Source: JASDSY01 sp041441465
Lineage (GTDB): Bacteria; Muiribacteriota; UBA9980
Length of the DNA stretch: 64,000 nucleotides
Reading direction: 5' to 3'
Assembly (NCBI GenBank): GCA_041441465.1
Contig: JASDSY010000030.1
Span: 1 to 64,000 of the forward strand
A program made the translations under genes and the position numbers. The notes under the pieces were generated by a model. The model was not told the origin of the DNA. It worked only from the letters and a program-made list of their open reading frames with translations, and ran no database searches. Each line of letters opens with the position of its first letter. The first letter of the stretch is position 1. Positions 10,077 to 18,542 of this stretch are shown here, in pieces.

Positions 10077-10127
10077 TTGACAAGTAACTTTGTGTATGCT
10101 AAAATTAAATTAAGTTACACAATGTAA
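10077..10127 (+). promoter_or_regulatory. EFR1 promoter with probable TetR operator
   Basis: TTGACA at 10077-10082 and TAAAAT at 10100-10105 are spaced exactly 17 bp, a strong sigma-70-type promoter. TAACTTTGTGTA (10085-10096) and TACACAATGTAA (10116-10127) form an inverted repeat matching at 10 of 12 positions, overlapping the spacer and the start site. That is the expected position for repression by the divergent TetR protein. Confidence 0.65.
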
Positions 10128-10147
10128 ATTAATTTAAGGCGGAAAAT

Positions 10148-10906
10148 ATGTTAATATTTTATTTTACGTCAACCGGTAACAGTCTGGCCGTAGCCAAACG
10201 TATTGGCGGAAACTTAATTTCTATTCCCCATGTTGTTAATTCCAATGTGAAGGAATATAAGGATGACGCGATAGGGTTGATATTTCCTATTTATAGTCTT
10301 GGATTACCTGAAATGGTGCGTCAATTTTTAAATAATGTAAAACTCGATGCCGGTTATACTTTCGCAATCGGAACTTATGGCAATATGCCGGGAGCCGCAT
10401 TGCTGGAATTACAAAATCTAGCAAAGGCTAAAGGGTTTTGCTTTGATTATGCTAATAGCTTGCTTATGGTGGATAATTATCTGCCGATGTTTGAAATTAA
10501 TAAACAAATCGCCAGATTGCCGGAAAAGAAAACAGAAGAAATGACAGTCAAAATCGTTGAGGATATTCATAATCATAAGCATTTACAAACAACGGCGGCC
10601 TGGTGGGCGCGCGGTTTAACTGCCCTGCTTAGAGTCTTCGATAATATGGCATATAACGGAAAACAATGCGAGAAGTATATAATAAATGATCAGTGTAATA
10701 AATGCGGCATTTGCGCTAAGGTCTGCCCGGCGGGAAATATCATTGTAAATCATAAAATGCAGTTTAAGTCAAAATGTCAGGGCTGCCTGGCCTGCGTGCA
10801 TCATTGCCCTCGGAATGCCATTCACCTTAAAAATGAGAAGAGCGCCAAACGCTGGCGGAATCCTGAAGTTTCTCTTAAAGAGATTATTGATTCGAATGAA
10901 AATTGA
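10148..10906 (+). CDS. EFR1-family flavodoxin-ferredoxin fusion
   Basis: A 252-residue cytoplasmic redox protein. The N-terminal flavodoxin-like domain begins with YFTSTGNSLAVAK, the FMN phosphate-binding loop. The C-terminus has two 4Fe-4S motifs: CNKCGICAKVCP and CQGCLACVHHCP. This two-domain layout is the EFR1 (EFR1-type ferrodoxin) family, whose physiological partners are mostly unknown; members often sit beside TetR regulators, as here. No electron donor or acceptor gene is adjacent. The length is normal for the family. Confidence 0.88.
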   Translation: MLIFYFTSTGNSLAVAKRIGGNLISIPHVVNSNVKEYKDDAIGLIFPIYSLGLPEMVRQFLNNVKLDAGYTFAIGTYGNMPGAALLELQNLAKAKGFCFDYANSLLMVDNYLPMFEINKQIARLPEKKTEEMTVKIVEDIHNHKHLQTTAAWWARGLTALLRVFDNMAYNGKQCEKYIINDQCNKCGICAKVCPAGNIIVNHKMQFKSKCQGCLACVHHCPRNAIHLKNEKSAKRWRNPEVSLKEIIDSNEN

Positions 10907-10909
10907 AAA

Positions 10910-10990
10910 AACAAAAAAACAATTTTCACGGAGGTTTCTTTTATGACCCCAGGCGGATTTGAAGCAGTGGCAATACGTTTGTTACCATCG
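10910..10990. repeat. Degenerate copy of the 75-bp attachment repeat
   Basis: This stretch matches the repeats at 18248 and 51302 with scattered changes: TTTTCACGGAGGTTTCTTT is intact, then ATGACCCCAGGCGGATTTGAA and GGCAATACGTTT replace the tRNA part. It follows the EFR1 gene. I see nothing else in 10,991-11,301. Confidence 0.7.
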
Positions 10991-11301
10991 ATGAAACTTT
11001 GATTTTTTACAAGAAAATAAAGAAGATGGGCCGCTTTATTTTTGAACTGTTGCCAAAAACGCAACAGTTGACTTCTGGTCTAATTCCTTGGTTGAATATA
11101 TATTTCGTAAGTGACTAGAAATTATTAATTTATCACGTTCAAATAATTCGGAAATTTCATTGAGATTAAGCTAAAAAGTTGCTATTTCCAGTCGCAAATT
11201 AAGAGAAGTAGTACAGTCTAAATTAGTTTAAAGAATTATAGAATCCGTTTTATTGTTATTGCTTAAATACATTTTTGGGGCTTCATTAATAATCCTTAAA
11301 A

Positions 11302-12324
11302 TTAATTCTTTTTATGAATAAAAGCTATTCCTTTTTTTGTAAGCCTGTATTTTTGCAGCCGGCTGTTTGGTTTATCCGGTACGGTCATCTCGATTAATCC
11401 ATTGTATAAAGCTGGGTGGAGGTAATTATTTCTGAATGTCGGCCTGTGGGTTAAGTCGAGTTTTTGCATCAATTCTGATGTTGCAAGTGAATTGCCGTTA
11501 AATAATTTTAATAGTATTGCGACTTGGTCGGTAACTTGGTCGTCGACTTGGTCGGTTTCTACATTTTCCCGCAAGACTTCAAGTATTGCTTTAAGCATAA
11601 ATTTAATGAATTCAGTCGAATCCGCTGCATGGTCTGATTTTCCTAAAACTCGATAATACTCTTCCTGGCGGTTACGTACAACTGTTTCAACTGGAATATA
11701 GCTAAACAAAGGTTTCCATTGGCTTAAAATAAGCGTTTGCCATAAACGTCCCATTCTGCCGTTACCGTCTGCAAACGGATGGATGAATTCAAATTCATAG
11801 TGAAAGACTGAGCTTGTAATAAGAGGATGCTCGTTAGTATTTTTGAGCCATGATAAAAGATCGTTCATTAAAGCTGCAACATGATCGGCGGGTGGTGCGA
11901 TATGAATAACTTTACGGCCTTTTACGATTCCAACCCCGCCTGTCCGATATTGTCCGGTTTCGTTGACTAGCGATGACATTAATAAAGCATGAGCTTTTAA
12001 CAAATCTTTTTCTGAATAAGGATTCAATTTTTCAATTGTTTCATAAACCGAAAAGGCGTTTTTGACTTCCTGTATTTCGCGCGGATGGCCTAAAATGCGC
12101 TTGCCGTTAATAATTGCCGTTACTTGTTCAAGTGTAAGAGTATTATTTTCAATTGCGAGCGATGCCTGAATGCTGCGTATATGGTTACCGCGCCTGAGCA
12201 TCGGCGTTTGTTCAAAATGATTTATAACTGAAAAGCGTCCAAGTATTTCACTGATTTCAGAAATGAGATGTATGATTTCAGGAGTAATTATATATGGCGG
12301 CTTATAAGATGTTTTTTTAATCAT
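11302..12324 (-). CDS. Fic-family AMP transferase-type protein
   Basis: A 340-residue Fic protein. The catalytic motif HPFADGNGRMGR (about residues 178-190) is canonical, with His and both phosphate-binding Arg residues. SLAIEN near residue 55 fits the inhibitory helix motif (S/T)xxxE(G/N) that keeps class II Fic enzymes silent. A winged helix follows at the C-terminus after a DQVDDQVTDQV linker of tetrapeptide repeats. Fic proteins transfer AMP or related groups to target proteins; the target here is unknown. A decayed copy of its 3' end lies at 20062-20262, so the family has been duplicated or carried by more than one island. Confidence 0.9.
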   Translation of the reverse strand: MIKKTSYKPPYIITPEIIHLISEISEILGRFSVINHFEQTPMLRRGNHIRSIQASLAIENNTLTLEQVTAIINGKRILGHPREIQEVKNAFSVYETIEKLNPYSEKDLLKAHALLMSSLVNETGQYRTGGVGIVKGRKVIHIAPPADHVAALMNDLLSWLKNTNEHPLITSSVFHYEFEFIHPFADGNGRMGRLWQTLILSQWKPLFSYIPVETVVRNRQEEYYRVLGKSDHAADSTEFIKFMLKAILEVLRENVETDQVDDQVTDQVAILLKLFNGNSLATSELMQKLDLTHRPTFRNNYLHPALYNGLIEMTVPDKPNSRLQKYRLTKKGIAFIHKKN

Positions 12325-12617
12325 TTTGACTCCAAGTTATTGACTGTTATATGTTAGTAAAATTATATCATAATTTTGTTTGCTTTGAGTTATATTTAGC
12401 GCCAGTCATTTGTTTTATCCTGTTATTTTATAATTTGAAATTACTTCAAATTAAATTTTTTTAACTTTTTTGATCAAATTTTTTAAAATTATAATTTCCA
12501 AAATCAATGAAACTTTCATTAATATATCATATTTTGGGTTATTAGTCTATATGTTTTAACACTTATGTCAAGTTAAAATATTTAGTTAATATAATAATCA
12601 TAAAATTTCGCTAAAAG
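12325..12617. other. AT-rich gap with one copy of a dispersed repeat
   Basis: No gene seen. It carries one copy of a 34-bp repeat at 12518-12551 (see that entry). Confidence 0.5.
12518..12551. repeat. 34-bp dispersed direct repeat, copy 1
   Basis: Begins ATTAATATATCATATTTTG and ends TTATTAGTCTATA. A copy with one mismatch lies at 19326-19359 in the same orientation, 6.8 kb away. The segment between carries the IS, Mod, Mrr and HEPN/MNT genes. No terminal inverted repeats are visible, so the nature of the repeat is unknown. Confidence 0.6.
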
Positions 12618-12618
12618 A

Positions 12619-12894
12619 TTATGGCATGTCATTTTTATCAATTTTTTTAGTTAATTCTTTAGCGGCCACAATTCGGCATTCTAGTAAACGATCCCATAAA
12701 TCTAGACACTTTTGCATTGTTATATCATTTTGTGAATAATATATATCATATAATTTTAATAGTAGTTCTGATATATCATCTGCAATAAAATAATTTTTAT
12801 CGTTAATTTTATTATCACATAATCTGTTGCCTAAAGTAAAAATTAGCTCTGAGAAATCTGTTATTATCTGAGTATTTTCTTTTAATTTATACAT
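12619..12894 (-). CDS. Hypothetical protein, possibly truncated by the IS
   Basis: A 91-residue acidic, helical polypeptide with no family I recognise. The C-terminal phrase CLDLWDRLLECRIVAAKELT looks like the tail of a larger helical protein. The first ATG lies only 10 bp from the left end of the IS3-family element, and the frame is closed by TAG just upstream. It may be the 3' remnant of a gene cut by the IS rather than a whole gene. Confidence 0.4.
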   Translation of the reverse strand: MYKLKENTQIITDFSELIFTLGNRLCDNKINDKNYFIADDISELLLKLYDIYYSQNDITMQKCLDLWDRLLECRIVAAKELTKKIDKNDMP

Positions 12895-12956
12895 AAACTA
12901 TAATGAACCCCAAAATTAAGACAGAAAAATTCTAAAATTTAAGGTATAATAATAAC

Positions 12957-13253
12957 ATGAAAAAAAGTTACACACCAGAACAAAAAGCACAAATAGTGTT
13001 GGAAATTTTAAAAGAAGAAAAGACACTAGCGCAAATTTCATCAGAAACAGGGGTTCATGTCAATCAGCTCCGACAGTGGAAAATGGCAGCAATTGAAGCT
13101 CTTCCAAAAGCTTTTGAACGTAAAAATCAAGAAATTAATGAATTGCGTAAGTCGAGCGAGAAAAAGGAAGAAGAGTTGTACAAAGAAATCGGGAAATTAA
13201 CCACTCATTTAGAGTGGCTTAAAAAAAAATCTGGTCTTAAGCCGCCGTTCTGA
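12957..13253 (+). CDS. IS3-family transposase OrfA (helix-turn-helix)
   Basis: A 98-residue protein with the IS3 OrfA helix-turn-helix (AQISSETGVHVNQLRQWK) and a leucine-zipper-like coiled coil (about residues 55-90). It binds the IS ends. Its frame ends just after an A9 run at 13221-13229. The OrfB frame is open across that run and upstream of its own ATG. OrfB lies in the +1 frame relative to OrfA, not the -1 frame usual for IS3, so a fusion would need +1 (or -2) slippage, or transcriptional slippage on the A9 run. Confidence 0.85.
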   Translation: MKKSYTPEQKAQIVLEILKEEKTLAQISSETGVHVNQLRQWKMAAIEALPKAFERKNQEINELRKSSEKKEEELYKEIGKLTTHLEWLKKKSGLKPPF

Positions 13254-13263
13254 GAGAGTTAAG

Positions 13264-14202
13264 ATGATCGAAAAAGATCATCCTGAAATTTCGATTTCAA
13301 CACAGTCTGAACTTCTTGGCCTGAATCGTACAAGTCTTTACTACAAACCAAAAGCCAGGAATGATTCAGATAATATTGATAAGCAGTTGATTATTGAAGT
13401 TTTTGAAAAATATCCGTTCTTTGGCTATAGGAAATTGAGCATTTTTCTCCGTACTCAAAAAGGCCGTGTAATAAATCATAAGCGTGTATTAAAATATATG
13501 AATGAACTTGGAATTCACGCAATTTATCCTGGGCCTAATATGAGCAAAAGAAATTTTATGCAGGCGGCAAAACCGTATTTGTTAAGAAATATAAATGCTG
13601 AATATCCTGATCATATTTGGAGTATTGACATAACATATATAAAAATGCAGCAAGGTTTTATGTATCTTGTGGCAGTAATTGACTGGTATTCACGCTATGT
13701 GGTGGCATGGGAGCTTTCAAATACACTGGAAATATCTTTTGTTTTAGAAGTAGTCAAAAAAGCATTAAAAACAGGCGTGCCTGAATACTGGAACAGTGAT
13801 CAGGGAAGTCATTTTACAAGTTCACAATACATAAACATGTTGGAAGAGCTGAAAATAAATGTAAGCATGGACGGAAAAGGCCGCGCTCTGGACAATATAT
13901 TTATCGAAAGATTTTGGAGATCAGTAAAATACGAGGAAATATATTTAAAAGAGTATGAAACTCCACGTCAATTAAGACAATCAATCATAAAATACATTAA
14001 TTTCTATAATTATGAACGGCCGCATCAGTCATTGAAATATAAAACGCCTAATGAAATCTATACCGGCAAATATATTGTAAAAGAACACAGTAATACAAAA
14101 TCTCGAAAAAGCCCATCCAACAGTTGGATGGCAACAACTGCCACTCGCTACGCTTCGAGGCAGTTGTTCGAAGACCAAAGGCACGCAACCCGGGAGAATT
14201 AA
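13264..14202 (+). CDS. IS3-family transposase OrfB (DDE integrase)
   Basis: A 312-residue DDE transposase catalytic subunit. HTH_21-type residues lead into the rve core: catalytic Asp in SIDITYIK, second Asp in WNSDQGSHF, Glu in IERFWRSVKYEE, and the characteristic NFYNYERPHQSL near the C-terminus. All three acidic residues are present, so the enzyme looks intact. The last 35 or so residues (Ser/Arg-rich) are unusual and may run into flanking-type sequence within the IS. The frame extends upstream of the ATG toward OrfA, consistent with production as a fusion. Confidence 0.9.
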   Translation: MIEKDHPEISISTQSELLGLNRTSLYYKPKARNDSDNIDKQLIIEVFEKYPFFGYRKLSIFLRTQKGRVINHKRVLKYMNELGIHAIYPGPNMSKRNFMQAAKPYLLRNINAEYPDHIWSIDITYIKMQQGFMYLVAVIDWYSRYVVAWELSNTLEISFVLEVVKKALKTGVPEYWNSDQGSHFTSSQYINMLEELKINVSMDGKGRALDNIFIERFWRSVKYEEIYLKEYETPRQLRQSIIKYINFYNYERPHQSLKYKTPNEIYTGKYIVKEHSNTKSRKSPSNSWMATTATRYASRQLFEDQRHATREN

Positions 14203-14228
14203 AAAAGGAGGACATACCTTAAACTTGA

Positions 14229-14942
14229 TTAAAAAATTGTCTTGACATCGGGGTGCAGTTTAGGATTTACTATTCTATCGGAAGGTAATTTTATTGGATA
14301 ATCTGTATTTTGGCAATAGGTTCTTACTGAAAAATCACTAGATTTCCATGGACCTCGTGGGTCATTATCGGGATTTTTATATCTTTCATTCATTTCTTCG
14401 GTTCTTGGTAATAAGTTAGGTCTCCATATTTCTTTACATTTAGCGTAACCTAAAATATGGTCGTGACTGTCTGACAGCCATTTTGCATCATTTTGTGGAG
14501 CATATTTTTTTTCCCATATAACATTATTAATGAAATTTTTTCTTCCAAAAATTTCGTCGCACAGAATTTTTAAATAATGGCATTCATCGTCATCTATTGA
14601 AATCCACAAAGTGCCGTCTTGTTTTAATAATTTATGCATTAATTCCAAACGTGGTTTCATAAGGCTCAGCCAGATTGAATGCTCAAGACCATCGTCATAA
14701 TGTTCAAAAGCATTGCCGGTATTATAAGGCGGATCTATATAAATGCATTTGATTTTTCCGGCAAAATCCTGTTCCAGCGCTTTTAATGCAAGAAGATTGT
14801 CACCATAAATCAGCATATTTTCAGTGCTTTTATCACCGTGTGATTTTTCTGGATCACTGATTAAAATTCTTGACTCTAATTTTGGTTCCTTATCTTTGCT
14901 TATCCATGTTAGCTCAAGGCGCTGATTATTATTTTTAGACAT
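14229..14942 (-). pseudogene. Type III-like DNA methyltransferase (Mod), truncated by IS
   Basis: The N-terminal 225 or so residues of a site-specific adenine methyltransferase. MLIYGDNLLALKAL and CIYIDPPYNTGNAF contain the catalytic DPPY motif of beta-class N6-adenine methylases. The final nine or so codons are read from the inverted-repeat end of the IS (right end at 14256), so the target-recognition and SAM-binding C-terminal parts are gone. Together with the AlbA-type protein and the helicase remnant upstream it looks like the wreck of a helicase-methylase defence operon. It is very unlikely to be active. Confidence 0.85.
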
Positions 14943-15033
14943 ATCTACCTCTTTTTTATTTTTTCAATATTTGAATAAATTCATTAAATTTGCATATTTG
15001 AAAATCTCTTGTTAAATAATTTCATGTTATTTA

Positions 15034-16575
15034 TTATATTAACACTTTCCAATAACCGCCGCGATCAGGACCAACACGTTCAAGTATATTCATTTTCTTT
15101 AATTTAGATAAATTGTCTTCGATTTTTCGCTGCGAAATGCCGACTATTTCAGCTAATTCTTTTGCTGTAATTTCAGGCTTTGCCGAAATCGCATCAATCA
15201 TTTTTTGTTGGTTTTCGGAAAATTTTTCTCCGACCTTTTCTCCGACCTTTTCTCCGACCTTTTCTCCGACCCTGTTAATTTTTTTAATATTCTTCATTTC
15301 ATGATTAGCCGCAGCGGTTTCTTTTTCAAGCGGAAATGTCATCTTAAAATAATAGTTGGCTGTATTGTTGTCAATTAAAGGTGTTTTGTAATTTAACTGT
15401 TTCCAGGCATTGAAGATTTTAACCATGCCGCTGCCGGCTGTTTCGGCAAGACCGATCATTCTGAATAACTTGGCTATAAGCGGATTGCGCGGCGCGGTAG
15501 CTTCATTGGTTATTATTTCTTCCACAGTTTTTGGTGCTGCGCCGGCGTTATAGGTTTCTATTCTGTCATTAAAAATTCTCATTCGTGCCTGCGTATTATC
15601 AAAATAGTCGCGGTGTATCAAAACATTGACCAGCGCTTCGCGGAGTGCCACTACAATCGGTACATTTTCGGTCCGTGTAATATTGTCTGGTTCCATCATG
15701 AATGGAATTTCAATCTTGCTTTTTATGTAGTTCATTGCTTCATAAAATGTTTGGAAAATGTTCATTTCATATATTTTTCTATCATCCCAACGCCTGTCCG
15801 GAAATCCGCTCTCGCTTGAGCGTATAAGATAAATGTCAAATTCATACGCAGGAAACCTGCTGCGGATGCTTTCGACTTTACCAAATAGAAGGAGCCCGGC
15901 CATGGTCAGTTCTTCTTTACCTGAACTATGGTTCAGTTTCAGACAGCCGATTTTCATAAGCAGTTCATTGGTTTTTAACTTGTGAAAAAGACTTTCCGGT
16001 AATTTTAACTCAAGCAAATTCTTATATTCTGAAACGCTTTTAGAATCAATATCTTTAATGCCGTATCCTTCTAAAATCATAGAATCTGATGAAAATTCAG
16101 AGGCTTCGCGCAGCATTCGGTTGACTTCTTCGCGGCTGCACTTATAATCTCCGCTGCCTCGTCTTATGTAAGTATTGCGGATATCACCGCCGAAATAAAT
16201 AGGCTTGCAGTTTCGCGGCATTGAATTTATGTGAAACAAAAGCACTTTTTTGCCGTCAAAATCAAAAATATGAGCTTTGGAAGATAATTGGATGTTAAAT
16301 TTTTCACCGCGTAAGCCGGATATAAAATCATTCTGGAGTTTTTCAACGCTGCTGACGCCGGTAATTTCAAAATTGCCTTCGCCATGGTCTTTTACTCCAA
16401 ATACAATATTGCCGCCCTCTGTGTTTGAAAATGCACTTACGCTTTTCCACACATCTTTAGGTACTTCATTTTTGGCCTCTTTGACTTCGAAATCAATCCA
16501 TTCATTATATTGAAGCCTTTTTATCAGAGCTTTTTTGTTTATGATTTTATTTCCAGATGTCAAATGAGCCTCCAT
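15034..16575 (-). CDS. AlbA_2/HATPase_c_4 ATP-binding protein
   Basis: A 513-residue protein of the same family as the one at 7573-8874, here with its full N-terminus. The AlbA_2 part (about residues 20-130: EWIDFEVKEAKN, GGNIVFGVKDHG) is followed by the ATPase-like region (REALVNVLIHRDYFDN, GSGMVKIF) and a winged helix at the end. Four copies of VGEK at about residues 432-448, encoded by a 12-bp tandem repeat, form a linker. It overlaps the stop of a helicase remnant by 16 bases and precedes the Mod gene, so it was probably the middle gene of a helicase-AlbA-Mod operon. Such proteins often accompany defence genes; the exact activity is not known to me. Confidence 0.8.
   Translation of the reverse strand: MEAHLTSGNKIINKKALIKRLQYNEWIDFEVKEAKNEVPKDVWKSVSAFSNTEGGNIVFGVKDHGEGNFEITGVSSVEKLQNDFISGLRGEKFNIQLSSKAHIFDFDGKKVLLFHINSMPRNCKPIYFGGDIRNTYIRRGSGDYKCSREEVNRMLREASEFSSDSMILEGYGIKDIDSKSVSEYKNLLELKLPESLFHKLKTNELLMKIGCLKLNHSSGKEELTMAGLLLFGKVESIRSRFPAYEFDIYLIRSSESGFPDRRWDDRKIYEMNIFQTFYEAMNYIKSKIEIPFMMEPDNITRTENVPIVVALREALVNVLIHRDYFDNTQARMRIFNDRIETYNAGAAPKTVEEIITNEATAPRNPLIAKLFRMIGLAETAGSGMVKIFNAWKQLNYKTPLIDNNTANYYFKMTFPLEKETAAANHEMKNIKKINRVGEKVGEKVGEKVGEKFSENQQKMIDAISAKPEITAKELAEIVGISQRKIEDNLSKLKKMNILERVGPDRGGYWKVLI
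15224..15275 (-). repeat. 12-bp coding tandem repeat (VGEK)
   Basis: The 12-bp unit CGACCTTTTCTC is repeated about four times and encodes a VGEK linker in the AlbA-type protein. Such units expand and contract by replication slippage in steps that keep the frame. Confidence 0.8.
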
Positions 16576-16840
16576 TTTATTGTAAACAGTTCTTCAAGTT
16601 CAACTTTTTGTTTTAATCTTGACTCAATTTCGTTAATAAGTCCGTCTTTTTTATTGTCCACTTCGTCCTGAGATTCATATAGGTTCAGTCTTAAAATATT
16701 GCGCTTTTTTTCAAGCTCTTTTATATGTTTCTGAGCCTTTAGTTTTTCTTCGAGAGTTAAAATTTTTTTTGATTTGGTTTTAAGAGTTTTTATTTCTTTG
16801 TCGAGTTTTTTTTGAGTTCAATTTCAAGACTGGTTTTTAC
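16560..16840 (-). pseudogene. 3' remnant of SNF2/DEAD-type helicase
   Basis: Reading the minus strand gives a coiled-coil tail (LEEKLKAQKHIKELEKK, ESQDEVDNKKDGL, then ESRLKQKVELEELFTIKWRL and a stop), the pattern of the extreme C-terminus of large SNF2-like helicases found with Mod-type methylases. A one-base frameshift at a T8 run (about 16805-16812 on the plus strand) splits it, and the helicase core is absent. The stop overlaps the start of the AlbA-type gene, preserving the old operon coupling. The family call rests on recalled similarity of the tail only. Confidence 0.55.
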
Positions 16841-16844
16841 GTCT

Positions 16845-17873
16845 TTACTCTTCAATTTTTGTCAATGTCCATATTTTTTTTAACGGTATCTCCGATTTTA
16901 TATCTTCATCGAGTTTATCATAAACGTTAAATAATTCACGAACGATATCTTTTTGATCCCACAATCTTACTTTAAAAAATTGGGCAGGTATTTCTTTATT
17001 AAATGAATTTTTAAAGCCGCTCCATGAAATCAGTAACCCTTGTTCGGCTGAAAAATTTTGCATTGTACCTATTAATTGATCTAAAACAATCCGTTCAATT
17101 GGATTGTCTTGAGTTTTTACCTGAACGCAAATTCTTGGATGACCAAAACCAAGCGGACCTGGAGCAGCCAGAATATCTACTCCTTTATCAGGACCTTCTG
17201 GACTTTTATGTGTTGAATAACCTTGTGCGATAAGCATTGCTTCTATAAGTTCCGTCATCCTATGTCCTTTAAATTTTTGAATAATAAATTTGGCTATTGA
17301 ATCTATTGCATATTGTTCAAGATCAATGTTTTCTGATTCTTCTCCAAGAAATTTTTCAGCTTTGTTAATTGCAAATGTCTGACTGCTTTTCCAATTATTT
17401 TTTTCCATTTTACGAATTCTATTTTCGGCATCGTTTCGTGTTATCCGGCACACTGTCATAAAAGCTCCGAACGAATATAAGAGGTCTTGATCAAAATTGG
17501 AGCGCGGAACATCTAATTTAAACCATTTGACATTCATTGAATGATAAAATGGCTCTTCGGCTTTTTTATTATAAATATATTCACTCGTTACTTCTCCGAT
17601 GTGTATTGAAGAATTAATTTTACTTGGTAATATTATCCAATCTTCTTTTTTTATATCATGGGCGATTGGCCATATTTGTCCTACCCAGTTTCTATTTCTT
17701 CCAGGTTTTTCAGCAGGATAATTTTCATTCAAATAATTGTATAGGTCTATTTTTTCCTTGAAATTTTTTAAATTAACGTTTAATTGATCCCAAGTCAGAT
17801 ATATCTTACCGTCTTCAATAAATTTGTTTTCGTATTCGCCGGTTCTACCTGCCCGAAACAACCAAATAGCCAT
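16845..17873 (-). CDS. Mrr-type restriction endonuclease
   Basis: A 342-residue restriction enzyme. The C-terminal third carries the Mrr_cat PD-(D/E)xK core: GPDKGVDILAAPG (catalytic Asp about residue 229) and RICVQVKTQ (QxK about 250). The N-terminal 150 or so residues (WLFRAGRTGEYE, WVGQIWPI) look like a PUA/EVE-like modified-base reader module. That pairing suggests cleavage of modified DNA, though this is inferred. The gene directly precedes the helicase remnant on the same strand. Whether it belonged to that operon or is an independent solo nuclease cannot be settled here. Confidence 0.8.
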   Translation of the reverse strand: MAIWLFRAGRTGEYENKFIEDGKIYLTWDQLNVNLKNFKEKIDLYNYLNENYPAEKPGRNRNWVGQIWPIAHDIKKEDWIILPSKINSSIHIGEVTSEYIYNKKAEEPFYHSMNVKWFKLDVPRSNFDQDLLYSFGAFMTVCRITRNDAENRIRKMEKNNWKSSQTFAINKAEKFLGEESENIDLEQYAIDSIAKFIIQKFKGHRMTELIEAMLIAQGYSTHKSPEGPDKGVDILAAPGPLGFGHPRICVQVKTQDNPIERIVLDQLIGTMQNFSAEQGLLISWSGFKNSFNKEIPAQFFKVRLWDQKDIVRELFNVYDKLDEDIKSEIPLKKIWTLTKIEE

Positions 17874-18247
17874 ACTTCCTCCATATTATTACAAAGGTTC
17901 TGTAAACTTAAATAAAAATTAAGGGCTTGAATCCAATTTAGTGTATTTTTTTAACCATAAAATACTTTCCAAAAAAGAATTAAGCCTTCACGCCGAACAT
18001 TTTATCATTTATATGTTCAAAGTGCAACAATAATCATTATTTTTATCAATTAGGCGAACATATTAAGGGTTTTCAAAAAAATATATTTTAAGCGTTTGTA
18101 ACTACAAGTTTTTTATTGGCAATAAACTTAATTATTCTTTAAGTCCTGTTTGTGATAAAGTTAGCTGATTAGTTTTTTTTTAATGGCATTTAAATAATCT
18201 AGCCACCAACTCGTCAAAAACACCCAAAACGGACTTCCCTTAAAAAA

Positions 18248-18322
18248 CAAAAACCCCCGTTTTCACGGAGGTTTCTTTCATGCCCCTAGGCGGATTTGAA
18301 CCACCGGCACACGGTTTAGGAA
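18248..18322. repeat. Left 75-bp attachment repeat with tRNA-Arg(CCT)-like 3' half
   Basis: Identical over 75 bp to 51302-51376. On the minus strand it reads as the 3' half of a tRNA: anticodon loop TTCCTAA (anticodon CCT), stem ACCGT, variable GTGCC, T-arm GGTGG-TTCAAAT-CCGCC, acceptor TAGGGGC, discriminator A, no CCA. A terminator (AACCTCCGTGAAAACGGGGG, then TTTTT) follows. Tyrosine integrases commonly use tRNA 3' halves as attB. Neither copy has a recognisable 5' half, so an intact tRNA gene is not seen here. Confidence 0.85.
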
Positions 18323-18439
18323 TGAGCAAACGTTCGTTTGAAACCGTGAGTTAAAATTTGATTTTCTTTGTTTTATAAGCTTTTTGAAAGACACGTTTAA
18401 AGTTATGTTAAGTTATTTTGGTTACATTTTAAGTTAGTT

Positions 18440-18458
18440 GGTCCCCAAATGGTCCCCA
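18440..18458. repeat. Tandem GGTCCCC motif, candidate integrase arm site
   Basis: TTGGTCCCCAAATGGTCCCC has two direct GGTCCCC units about 12 bp apart. The same arrangement occurs at about 51241 between the integrase gene and the right repeat. Placement beside both att copies suggests arm-type integrase sites; this is inference. Confidence 0.4.
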
Positions 18459-18542
18459 TTAATTTTATGTCGTAAATTTATGTTGTCATTGCAATATTGA
18501 GCTATTTGAAAAACTTTGCTGCCATTTTTTTATAGAGCTCAG

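Larger units (their letters stand above)
12904..14256 (+). mobile_element. IS3-family insertion sequence
   Basis: The left end TGAACCCCAAAATTAAGACA and the right end (reverse complement TGCACCCCGATGTCAAGACA) are imperfect terminal inverted repeats. They enclose orfA and orfB of an IS3-family transposase. The right end lies inside a DNA methyltransferase gene, which it truncates. I see no convincing short target duplication, and the sequence left of the IS is not the missing methyltransferase part, so a deletion accompanied or followed insertion. Confidence 0.88.
17874..18542. other. Noncoding junction region at left end of the 33-kb element
   Basis: Contains the left 75-bp attachment repeat (18248-18322) and a tandem GGTCCCC motif at 18440-18458. 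No gene is visible. The sequence just left of the repeat (GTCAAAAACACCCAAAACGG) is similar to that left of the right-hand repeat (TGTCAAAAACCTCAAAATTC), so homology extends beyond the perfect repeat. Confidence 0.6.

Noticed and set aside
15224..15275. A CRISPR-like or intergenic repeat array
   Set aside because: The repeat is coding (VGEK units), only 12 bp long and without spacers. No CRISPR array was seen anywhere in the window.
18281..18370. An intact tRNA-Arg gene at the left repeat
   Set aside because: The 5' half is missing; the sequence past the anticodon loop does not pair to form the anticodon stem or acceptor.
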